Origin: Candidatus Brocadiia bacterium
GTDB lineage: Bacteria > Planctomycetota > MHYJ01 > JACQXL01
Direction of reading: 5' to 3'
Assembly (NCBI GenBank): GCA_020062035.1
Contig: JAGUXD010000091.1
Coordinates: forward strand, 1-5,725
Length of the DNA: 5,725 nucleotides
Position numbers and translations under genes: made by a program. Shown here one piece after another: positions 1 to 5,723 of this stretch; the first letter of the stretch is position 1, and each line of letters opens with the position of its first letter. The notes beneath the pieces are model-generated. The model did not search any database, was not told the origin of the DNA, and saw only the letters and a list, made by a program, of their open reading frames with translations.

Positions 1-63
1 ACTTATAAAACAGATAAAACATCTATTGACGCAAAGATTAAAGAATGCGACAGAAAGAAATGA
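1..63 (+). CDS. 3' end of an unidentified CDS (partial, runs off the left edge)
   Basis: Frame 1 is open from the window edge to a TGA at 61-63 and encodes about 20 lysine-rich, hydrophilic C-terminal residues ending in ECDRKK. Its stop overlaps the ATG at 60 as ATGA, the same arrangement found at the next gene junction (893-896). That recurrence is the main reason to believe this frame. Frame 2 is also open here and stops near position 79, so the choice of frame is an inference. The fragment is too short for any family to be recognised. It is probably the preceding gene of the same operon. Confidence 0.45.
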   Translation, partial: TYKTDKTSIDAKIKECDRKK

Positions 64-896
64 CAGTTATAAAAACTAATCTATCCCACCAAATTAAAAC
101 ATCTATCAAATATATCAGAACTAAAATTAAGAAATTTACACCAGAAATCGGTATTATCCTCGGAACAGGACTTGGAAAATTCTCGCGGGAGATAGAAGAC
201 AAAATAATAGTATCTTATAATAAAATCCCCGGTTTTCCTGTGTCCACAGTTGCAACTCATAAAGGAGAATTAGTTTTTGGCAAAATCGCTAATAAACCTG
301 TTATTGCAATGGTAGGCAGATTCCATTATTACGAGGGCTACTCACTACAGCAGGTTACCTTTCCTGTTCGCGTAATGAAGGCATTGGGTGTAAAAGTCCT
401 GATTATTTCTTCTGCAGTCGGTAGTGTAAATGATTCATGTCCTTGTGGGATGGTTGTTCTCATAAAAGACCATATCAATTTATTGGGCAATAATCCTTTA
501 ATCGGTCCGAACGACGATTCTTTAGGTCCGCGATTTCCTGATATGTATGATACTTATGATAAGCGCCTTCTGGAATTAGCAAGACAGGTTAGCGAGGAAA
601 ATAGAATAAAAACTTATGAAGCAATCTATGCGGCTATGACAGGTCCTAATTTAGAGACCCCGGCTGAATATCGGATGGTTCGTATCATCGGCGCTGATGT
701 GGTCGGAATGTCAACGGTTCCTGAAGCGATTGTCGCGGTTCATTCGGGTTTGCGCGTCTTGGCTCTCGCAGTGGTTACAGACCTGGCTACCCCATCTGCC
801 CTGAAACCCATTAACCTTGATGAGATTATTCAGATTGCCAATAATGCCGAGCCACATCTCAGTACCATTATAAATGGAGTGATTGCGAAACTATGA
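60..896 (+). CDS. Purine nucleoside phosphorylase, trimeric (PNP/MTAP) family
   Basis: This cytosolic purine-salvage enzyme cleaves purine (deoxy)ribonucleosides with phosphate to give free base and (deoxy)ribose-1-phosphate. I chose the ATG at 60 (278 aa) over the in-frame ATG at 45 because it forms an ATGA overlap with the preceding frame. Residues below count from 60. Family landmarks appear in order: a phosphate loop LGTGLG (33-38, Thr where human PNP has Ser33), H67 (human His64), GRFHYYEGY (86-94, with Arg, His and Tyr matching human 84/86/88), SSAVGSVND (117-125) in place of the usual TNAAGGLN, KDHINLLG, LGPRFPDMYD, GPNLET with Glu199 matching human Glu201, and GADVVGMSTVPE (211-222). 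The base-contacting Asn243 of human PNP is Asp241 here (VVTDLA), while the Glu typical of PNP rather than MTAP is kept. A role with inosine/guanosine is likely from family; adenosine use is possible. The gene overlaps ileS by four bases. Confidence 0.93.
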   Translation: MTVIKTNLSHQIKTSIKYIRTKIKKFTPEIGIILGTGLGKFSREIEDKIIVSYNKIPGFPVSTVATHKGELVFGKIANKPVIAMVGRFHYYEGYSLQQVTFPVRVMKALGVKVLIISSAVGSVNDSCPCGMVVLIKDHINLLGNNPLIGPNDDSLGPRFPDMYDTYDKRLLELARQVSEENRIKTYEAIYAAMTGPNLETPAEYRMVRIIGADVVGMSTVPEAIVAVHSGLRVLALAVVTDLATPSALKPINLDEIIQIANNAEPHLSTIINGVIAKL

Positions 897-3751
897 GTGA
901 CTCGCCTGTGGATTATCAAAAAACCCTGAACCTACCACAAACCGATTTTTCTATGAAAGCGGATTTGGTGAAAAAGGAACCCCTTATCCGCCAGAAATGG
1001 GAAAAAGAAGACCTCTATCATCAGATACTCAAAAAGAATCAGGATAATCCCAAATATATCCTTCACGACGGACCACCTTACGCCAATGGCGATGTTCATT
1101 GTGGCACTGCCTTAAATAAGATTCTCAAAGACATCGTCGTCAAGTTCAAGACAATGCAGGGTTATTCTACGCCCTTTGTTCCGGGCTGGGATTGTCACGG
1201 TATGCCGATTGAACATCGGGTAATGACCCAGTTAGGCAATAAAGCCCGCTCGCTCACCAAATCTCAGATTCGTGATGAATGCGAAAAATACGCCCGTAAA
1301 TATATTGGTATCCAACGTCAGCAATTTAAGGCACTCGGTGTTTTTGCGGACTGGGAAAGACCCTATCTCACCCTTGATTTCTCTTATGAATCTGCTGTCA
1401 TAGAAGTATTTCGTGACTTAGTTAAACAAAACTATATCTATCGTAAACTTAAACCTATTCACTGGTGTATGTATTGTGAAACCGCACTGGCTGAGGCAGA
1501 ATTAGAATATGCTGACGAAACCAGTCCTTCTATCTATGTCAAATTTCCGACCGCCCCTACCTTCGCTCAAGTGCTATCTAAAAAACTTGATAAACAGTTA
1601 AAGGGCTTACCTGTTTCCTTTCTAATCTGGACGACCACACCATGGACCTTACCAGCCAATGTAGCGATTGCCTTAAATCCGACATTTGAATATGCTTTAA
1701 TCAAGACAAATAACGAATATCTAATTATCGCTCTCGGCTTGGTTGAAAAAGTAATGGATATTATCGGGTATAAGAATTATAAGGTCATTACCAAAATCAA
1801 TGGCAGCCAATTAGAGGGTTTGACTTATAAGCATCCTTTTGTAAATCGCACCTGTCAGATTATCCTGGCTGATTATGTCCGTTTGGAAGATGGCACAGGC
1901 ATTGTCCATATTGCACCAGGACACGGTGAAGAGGACTATGAGAGCGGATTAAAATACAATCTGCCTGTTATCAGCCCTGTTGATAGAAGCGGCAGGTTCA
2001 CATCTTCTGCCGGCATCTTCCCTGGTATGCAGGTGTTTGACGCGGATGAAGAAATCTGCCGGATGCTTAAAGATAAAGGACTTCTTTTATTGCGCAAAGA
2101 TATTGTTCATTCCTATCCCCATTGCTGGCGCTGTAAAAAACCGGTTATCTTCAGAGCTACTGAACAATGGTTCATCGCGGTTGATAATAATTCCGCAAGA
2201 CAAAAGGCACTCAAAGAAATCAAGAAAGTAAAATGGGTTCCGGACTGGGGCGAGGCCAGAATTTCCTCTATGCTTGGGACCAGACCCGATTGGTGCATCT
2301 CGCGCCAGCGAAATTGGGGCGTTCCTATACCGGTTTTCTACTGCACCAGATGTAACGAAGCCCTTCTTGATGTCGCGGTAATTGATTCTATCAAGGAAAT
2401 ATTTCGTAAAGAAGGCGCCAATGTCTGGTTCAGGAGAGCCGCAGGAGAGTTAATGCCCAAAGATACTAAATGTCCGAAATGTTCATCAACCGAGTTCGCC
2501 AAAGAAAACGACATCTTTGATGTCTGGTTTGAATCTGGCTCGTCATTCAGGGCTGTGGTCGCGGAATATCCTGACCTCTTATTCCCGGCTGATTTATATT
2601 TAGAAGGCACAGACCAGCACCGTGGCTGGTTTCAGTTATCATTATTACCTTCGGTGATGACACGTTCCATAGCGCCCTTCAAGACAGTCCTTACCCACGG
2701 GTTTGTCAAGACCCCTGAAGGCGACAAAATATCCAAATCCAGAGGCACTCTTTTATTATCTGATGAAATGGTCTCAAAAGTCGGCGCAGATATTGTGCGT
2801 CTCTGGATTTCTTCTATCAACTTTACAGATGATATTCCGATTTCTATGGAAATCCTGACTGAAAAAGCCGACCCGTATCGTAAGATTCGCAATACCTTTA
2901 GGTTTTTGTTAGGTAATCTCTATGATTTTGAGCCCGAAAAAGATACCGCTAGATATGAAAAACTCTGGGAAATTGATAAATGGGCTCTGAATAAACTCCA
3001 TCGCCTAATCACGGATGTAACTAAGTATTATGACGACTTTGAATTCTACAAGGTTTTTAAGGAAATTCATAATTTCTGTATCATAGAAATGAGTGCATTC
3101 TATTTTGATATCCTCAAGGACCGACTTTATACCTTTGCTAAAACCTCTGTAGATAGAAAATCAGCCCAGAGCGTTTTATACGAGGTTCTTCTTTCACTTA
3201 CCAAACTTGTTGCTCCGATATTGGTATTTAGCGCAGAAGAAATCTGGGGTCATGTACTTTCCTTAAATCCCAAATTGGACAGAAGTGTTCACTTAACCAA
3301 TTTGCCCAAAGCAGATGAAAACAAGATTAATAACAAATTGGAAGAGAACTACCAGAAAATCATCAGTGTTCGTTCTGAGGTTACCAGAGAGATAGAAAAT
3401 CTACGAAATCAGGACAAATTAGGTGCGACAATTGAAGCAGATGTAAAACTCTTTACTGATGATGCGTCCTTCTTTGAGTTTCTTAAATCCTATGAAAAAG
3501 ACCTTCAGATGATATTAAAGGTCTCATCAGTGCAAGTTATTAAGAAAGCCCAAGCGATGCCAACAGAAAAACTCCAACTGTCTGTAGAGATTAGCAAATC
3601 AAAGTATCAAAAATGCTCAAGATGCTGGAATTATACTGAAAGTGTTGGCAGGTACCCCGCACATCCAGGACTTTGTTGCAGGTGCTTGAAAGTAATAACC
3701 ACAGACCCAGACCCCGATTTCATCGGGGCATCGGGGCAGATAAACACATAA
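893..3751 (+). CDS. ileS: Isoleucyl-tRNA synthetase (class Ia, bacterial IleS1-like)
   Basis: This cytosolic enzyme attaches isoleucine to tRNA-Ile using ATP and edits misactivated valine. The 952 aa match the usual bacterial length. Seen in order: GPPYANGDVHCGTALNKILKD (60-80), the HIGH region with HCGT at 69-72; VPGWDCHGMPIE (97-107); the CP1 editing domain, with WTTTPWTLPAN (246-256) and GTGIVHIAPGHGEEDY (335-349); an HCWRCKKP segment (410-417); CISRQRNWGVPIP (468-480); two CxxC pairs (484/487 and 527/530); GTDQHRGWFQ (572-581); and KISKS (612-616). An anticodon-binding helical region lies at about 690-850. The C-terminal zinc finger has C908/C911 and C928/C931 (CSRCW, CCRC), typical of IleS1 rather than the eukaryote-like IleS2. 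A GGAG at 876-879 precedes the ATG by 13 bases, and the start overlaps the upstream stop as ATGA, implying translational coupling. The last about 17 residues after the zinc finger are low-complexity and encoded by a palindrome. No T-box is possible here, since the gene begins inside the preceding one. Confidence 0.98.
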   Translation: MSDSPVDYQKTLNLPQTDFSMKADLVKKEPLIRQKWEKEDLYHQILKKNQDNPKYILHDGPPYANGDVHCGTALNKILKDIVVKFKTMQGYSTPFVPGWDCHGMPIEHRVMTQLGNKARSLTKSQIRDECEKYARKYIGIQRQQFKALGVFADWERPYLTLDFSYESAVIEVFRDLVKQNYIYRKLKPIHWCMYCETALAEAELEYADETSPSIYVKFPTAPTFAQVLSKKLDKQLKGLPVSFLIWTTTPWTLPANVAIALNPTFEYALIKTNNEYLIIALGLVEKVMDIIGYKNYKVITKINGSQLEGLTYKHPFVNRTCQIILADYVRLEDGTGIVHIAPGHGEEDYESGLKYNLPVISPVDRSGRFTSSAGIFPGMQVFDADEEICRMLKDKGLLLLRKDIVHSYPHCWRCKKPVIFRATEQWFIAVDNNSARQKALKEIKKVKWVPDWGEARISSMLGTRPDWCISRQRNWGVPIPVFYCTRCNEALLDVAVIDSIKEIFRKEGANVWFRRAAGELMPKDTKCPKCSSTEFAKENDIFDVWFESGSSFRAVVAEYPDLLFPADLYLEGTDQHRGWFQLSLLPSVMTRSIAPFKTVLTHGFVKTPEGDKISKSRGTLLLSDEMVSKVGADIVRLWISSINFTDDIPISMEILTEKADPYRKIRNTFRFLLGNLYDFEPEKDTARYEKLWEIDKWALNKLHRLITDVTKYYDDFEFYKVFKEIHNFCIIEMSAFYFDILKDRLYTFAKTSVDRKSAQSVLYEVLLSLTKLVAPILVFSAEEIWGHVLSLNPKLDRSVHLTNLPKADENKINNKLEENYQKIISVRSEVTREIENLRNQDKLGATIEADVKLFTDDASFFEFLKSYEKDLQMILKVSSVQVIKKAQAMPTEKLQLSVEISKSKYQKCSRCWNYTESVGRYPAHPGLCCRCLKVITTDPDPDFIGASGQINT
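3703..3736. repeat. Palindrome with tandem half-copy inside the ileS 3' end
   Basis: CCCCGATTTCATCGGGG (3712-3728) is a perfect 7-bp stem with a 3-base TTC loop. The right arm is repeated directly as CATCGGGG at 3721-3728 and 3729-3736. Just upstream AGACCC occurs twice in tandem (3703-3708, 3709-3714). The block encodes IleS residues of about 938-948, beyond the C-terminal zinc finger and 13 bases before the stop. No T-tract follows on either strand, so it does not look like a standard intrinsic terminator. A degenerate dispersed palindromic repeat is the other reading. Confidence 0.7.
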
Positions 3752-3777
3752 TCCGCCTTAGGCCTTGCCTGACTCCA

Positions 3778-3849
3778 TACCCCCGGGGGGAATTGAACCC
3801 CCATCTACGGCTTCGGAGGCCGGCGCTCTTTCCATTGAGCTACGGGAGC
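3778..3849 (-). tRNA. tRNA-Arg, anticodon CCG (reads CGG)
   Basis: A complete 72-nt cloverleaf reads on the minus strand. The acceptor stem GCTCCCG (3849-3843) pairs with CGGGGGT (3785-3779), including G1-U72 and U3-G70 wobbles. The D-arm is GCTC/GAGC with loop AATGGAAA. The anticodon loop CTCCGAA (3818-3812) places CCG at 3816-3814 after U33. The variable region has 4 nt. The T-arm is GGGGG/CCCCC with loop TTCAATT, and the discriminator is A73. C35 and an A at position 20 fit known arginine identity elements. The outermost anticodon-stem pair is a C27/U43 mismatch. CCA is not encoded (TGG follows A73), so it must be added after transcription. The gene starts 6 bases after the stop of the pseudopilin on the same strand, so it may be processed from that transcript; no promoter of its own can be placed in the gap. 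Confidence 0.93.
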
Positions 3850-3855
3850 ATAAAA

Positions 3856-4926
3856 CTACCTTATCTTCACGCTTCCCCAGAATGTTACTTCTAATATGAA
3901 TGAATCTCTGGCTGATGATGAGATGAATGTCAGGGGTGAAACTGGTTGCACAAGATTGCCCTTTTTGTCAAACTGTATCATTAGCGGTGTGGCTAATGCA
4001 GAGGCGCCTTCAATTATAGATATATCCGATTCTAATGTTATCTTGTCAATTTCAGCAATTACAGAGATTTTTACTTCATCAATCATTCCTATGAAAGAAC
4101 TTACCGGGTTGCTAACCATTACATCCCATTTGCCTGGCATAACAGCCGCGATACCATTTTTACTTCCAACAAACATATTATTCACATATAAAGATAATAT
4201 GCCGGAGTTATCAGAGAGAGTATAATCAGGTTCATAAGTCATCACAATATGGGTCCAGCGTTGATATGGGATAAACGCAGGAGATGTTCTTGTTGACAAT
4301 CCTCCATAGGTTATTTCAATACTGTCATCATCTTCAATAGAAATTCCGCCATTAGATAACTCAATAACTGTTCTTTTAGTTGGCAGGGCGGGTGGTGTCG
4401 CAGAAATCCAGCATTCTATTGAGATACCCTGGTTTTGAGTCATAATGGGAATAGTGCCACATTGCGCCCAACCTATTGAGGTTATCATAAAACAATTGCC
4501 AATCCGTCCATCTACGAAAATATCCGCATCTCCATTTAACTGGGCGTTATTCCCAAAGGCACCTGTAGAATTACCATTTGTATTATCTTCAAAATGCCAC
4601 AAACCCACGGTTCTACGAGCACAGGTGTATATCCGTCTCTCAACAGGGTCAATAACGAGTGTGCTTGTTCCTTTTTCGGTAATGGCGTTACTTCTGGTGT
4701 AGCGTAACATAGAAACAATCTCGCCACGAACTCCCTGAAAACCCATTTGTCTTCCGGAGAAAGAGAGAACCGCTAATCCTACTCCAGCCATTACGGCAAT
4801 TATGGATAAGACAACTAATAATTCAACTAAAGAGTAAGCCCCGTTAGAGATAGGTTGCCAGAGGCAACCGTCATCCCGCTTTAGCGGGATTATCTCTAAC
4901 GGATAAGCCGTGTGATTTTTCATCAT
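3856..4926 (-). CDS. GspH/FimT-like pseudopilin carrying a LamG-like domain, with an in-frame palindromic insertion in its leader
   Basis: This is probably a minor pseudopilin of a type II secretion or type IV pilus-like system, inserted in the inner membrane and assembled after prepilin-peptidase cleavage. The start is taken at ATG 4926 (356 aa); ATG 4923 is adjacent, and a TTG at 4947 would overlap the upstream gene. Residues 32-54 (SLVELLVVLSIIAVMAGVG...) form the conserved hydrophobic helix with Glu5 equivalent E35. The expected cleavage site follows Ala30 rather than the usual Gly. EIVSMLRYTRSNAITEKGT (69-87) and the end IQFDKKGN...ILEVTFWGSVKIR resemble the GspH/FimT core. Between them, about 109-289 reads as a concanavalin/LamG-like jelly roll: LWHFEDNTNG, VDGRIGNCF, GISIECWIS, QRWTHIVMTY, LSLYVNN, FIGMIDEVKISV. 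Residues 9-31 come from a nested palindrome and its duplicated target site. It lies 11 bases after the GspG-like gene, in an apparent operon, and is followed by tRNA-Arg. The substrate or ligand is unknown. Confidence 0.85.
   Translation of the reverse strand: MMKNHTAYPLEIIPLKRDDGCLWQPISNGAYSLVELLVVLSIIAVMAGVGLAVLSFSGRQMGFQGVRGEIVSMLRYTRSNAITEKGTSTLVIDPVERRIYTCARRTVGLWHFEDNTNGNSTGAFGNNAQLNGDADIFVDGRIGNCFMITSIGWAQCGTIPIMTQNQGISIECWISATPPALPTKRTVIELSNGGISIEDDDSIEITYGGLSTRTSPAFIPYQRWTHIVMTYEPDYTLSDNSGILSLYVNNMFVGSKNGIAAVMPGKWDVMVSNPVSSFIGMIDEVKISVIAEIDKITLESDISIIEGASALATPLMIQFDKKGNLVQPVSPLTFISSSARDSFILEVTFWGSVKIR
4835..4909. repeat. Direct repeats TAAGCC bounding the palindromic element (putative target-site duplication)
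   Basis: TAAGCC occurs at 4835-4840, touching the left arm of the element, and at 4904-4909, one base beyond the right arm. On the coding (minus) strand both copies read GGCTTA and encode Ala-Tyr in the same frame: T-A-Y before the insertion and G-A-Y after it. Six bases alone could match by chance. The joint fit with element edges and protein alignment makes a duplication the better reading. Confidence 0.65.
4841..4902. mobile_element. 62-bp nested palindromic element (three-way-junction shape), inserted in a pseudopilin gene
   Basis: The outer arms CCGTTAGAGATA (4841-4852) and TATCTCTAACGG (4891-4902) are perfect 12-bp inverted repeats. They enclose two perfect hairpins: GGTTGCC/GGCAACC (4853-4859 and 4863-4869, loop AGA) and ATCCCGC/GCGGGAT (4873-4879 and 4884-4890, loop TTTA). 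Only GTC (4870-4872) is unpaired at the junction. TAAGCC flanks it directly at 4835-4840 and, one base away, at 4904-4909, like a 6-bp target-site duplication. Removing 69 bp gives back a standard pseudopilin N-terminus. It encodes no protein of its own, so any movement must have relied on an enzyme supplied from elsewhere. Calling it mobile is an inference from the flanking repeats and the clean ancestral reading frame. Confidence 0.8.
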
Positions 4927-4937
4927 ATGAATTAGTT

Positions 4938-5570
4938 TTAGTTCCAACTATTGATATCGTTATTTAAGCCGTTGTTATTCTGTTCATCAATGCCGATTGA
5001 CCAGAGTTGAAAACTAAAAGGAGAGAAATAAACAGAGGTTTTAGGACTCATTTGTGGGCTAATCGCTTCCCCAATTTTTCTAAAAGAGTACTCACTGCCT
5101 TTACCAGGATTATCATAGTCCCGGGAATGGAAATAGACAATAGGATTTCTGAATTCGTCAACGATTTCTCTCAGTTGCGTATCGCCAAACCACCAATTAG
5201 TAGGCGGAGTAGCGGTACTGTCTCCATCTAAATTAGTATATTTATCTTCTTTAATTTCCAATAAAAATGGTCCGCCTTTATTCTGGTCAGAAAGACAGGC
5301 AACCACGGACTCAATACCGTTATTTACTCCGTTAGATGTACCCATATACAAATCAGAAAGGTCAGTTGGCGGGTAATCTCCGTAGACCGCATAATATGCC
5401 TCTAAAGAACTACGGATGTTATAAATAAGTGCTCGCGTTGCCTGTTCTTTGGCTTTGCCTTTAGCAGGCAGAAGACCGACTGCTAATACGGTTGCCAGAA
5501 AACTAATAATTGCCAGAACTAATAACAACTCCAGTAAAGTAAACCCTCTGTTTTTTATCCGATAGAGCAT
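4938..5570 (-). CDS. GspG-like major pseudopilin of a type II secretion system (or related type IV pilin)
   Basis: The 210-aa protein has a classic class III signal: a short basic leader MLYRIKNRG (1-9), cleavage expected after Gly9, then FTLLELLLVLAII with Glu5 equivalent E14 and a hydrophobic helix to about residue 34. A helical continuation AKEQATRALIYNIRSSLEAYY (40-60) leads into VYGDYPP (62-68), typical of GspG-type pseudopilins. The C-terminus, LWSIGIDEQNNNG...NDINSW, matches the GspG pattern of a calcium-site loop followed by D-I-x-x-W. A middle section of about 100 residues, with FRNPIVYFHSRDYDNPG (140-156), replaces the shorter GspG loop. In GspG the protein forms the shaft of the periplasmic pseudopilus. 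AAGGAG (5583-5578 on the minus strand) stands 7 bases before the ATG, a strong ribosome binding site. The stop lies 11 bases ahead of the next pseudopilin, so the two are likely co-transcribed. Type IV pilin is the alternative. Confidence 0.9.
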   Translation of the reverse strand: MLYRIKNRGFTLLELLLVLAIISFLATVLAVGLLPAKGKAKEQATRALIYNIRSSLEAYYAVYGDYPPTDLSDLYMGTSNGVNNGIESVVACLSDQNKGGPFLLEIKEDKYTNLDGDSTATPPTNWWFGDTQLREIVDEFRNPIVYFHSRDYDNPGKGSEYSFRKIGEAISPQMSPKTSVYFSPFSFQLWSIGIDEQNNNGLNNDINSWN

Positions 5571-5577
5571 ATAAAAT

Positions 5578-5583
5578 CTCCTT
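5578..5583 (-). promoter_or_regulatory. Shine-Dalgarno site of the GspG-like gene
   Basis: AAGGAG on the minus strand lies 7 bases before the ATG at 5570. It is the clearest ribosome binding site in the window and fixes that start. By contrast the next pseudopilin has only a distant GGA, which fits translation coupled to the gene before it. Confidence 0.8.
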
Positions 5584-5609
5584 TTCCTTAGTATATAAAC
5601 ACCGACTAA

Positions 5610-5723
5610 CTAAAAAGGTTTTGCTGAATTTATCTCACTTGCAATTATTTCGCCATCTACGAAAATGGTCTCATCTATAATATAAGACATTTTACTTGAT
5701 GATACAAATAAAAAAATTATTGT
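5610..5723 (-). CDS. Possible 3' end of an unidentified CDS (partial, runs off the right edge)
   Basis: One minus-strand frame is open from the window edge to a TAG at 5612-5610 and gives 37 residues ending in EIINSAKPF-like sequence (exactly EINSAKPF). It could equally begin at an internal ATG (5690), giving 26 residues. It contains TIFVDGE, and a 14-bp stretch coding for IFVDG is shared in the same frame with the LamG-like part of the neighbouring pseudopilin (4508-4521). This supports real coding sequence but is weak. The stop is 39 bases from the GspG-like start, a plausible operon spacing. No function can be assigned. Confidence 0.4.
   Translation of the reverse strand, partial: TIIFLFVSSSKMSYIIDETIFVDGEIIASEINSAKPF

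Noticed and set aside
26..54. TTGACG at 26-31 as a -35 promoter box for PNP
   Set aside because: There is no acceptable -10 at 16-18 bases (GACAGA region), and the sequence is probably the coding end of the preceding gene.
45..62. ATG at 45 as the PNP start
   Set aside because: It is in frame, but it adds only five residues without a clear ribosome binding site. The ATG at 60 forms an ATGA overlap with the preceding frame, as at the next junction.
1980..2892. Additional frames within ileS on both strands
   Set aside because: They lie entirely inside the conserved IleRS sequence and have no independent start signals or family resemblance.
3752..3777. Intrinsic terminator between the convergent genes
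   Set aside because: The 26-base gap holds only short stems such as AGGC-CTT-GCCT without a T-tract, and the stronger hairpin at 3712-3728 also lacks one.
3896..4702. Plus-strand open frames opposite the LamG-like pseudopilin (3896-4225, 4445-4702)
   Set aside because: They are antisense shadows of a well-supported minus-strand gene and show no recognisable protein pattern.
4924..4947. TTG at 4947 as the start of the LamG-containing pseudopilin
   Set aside because: It would overlap the upstream gene by 10 bases and add seven residues before the MMKN leader. The ATGs at 4926/4923 give the leader length expected for the form without the insertion.
5571..5609. Promoter for the pseudopilin genes (TATATAC-like -10 near 5591-5597, minus strand)
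   Set aside because: AT-rich sequence gives a weak -10-like match, but no matching -35 stands at a proper distance. The gene probably continues an operon.
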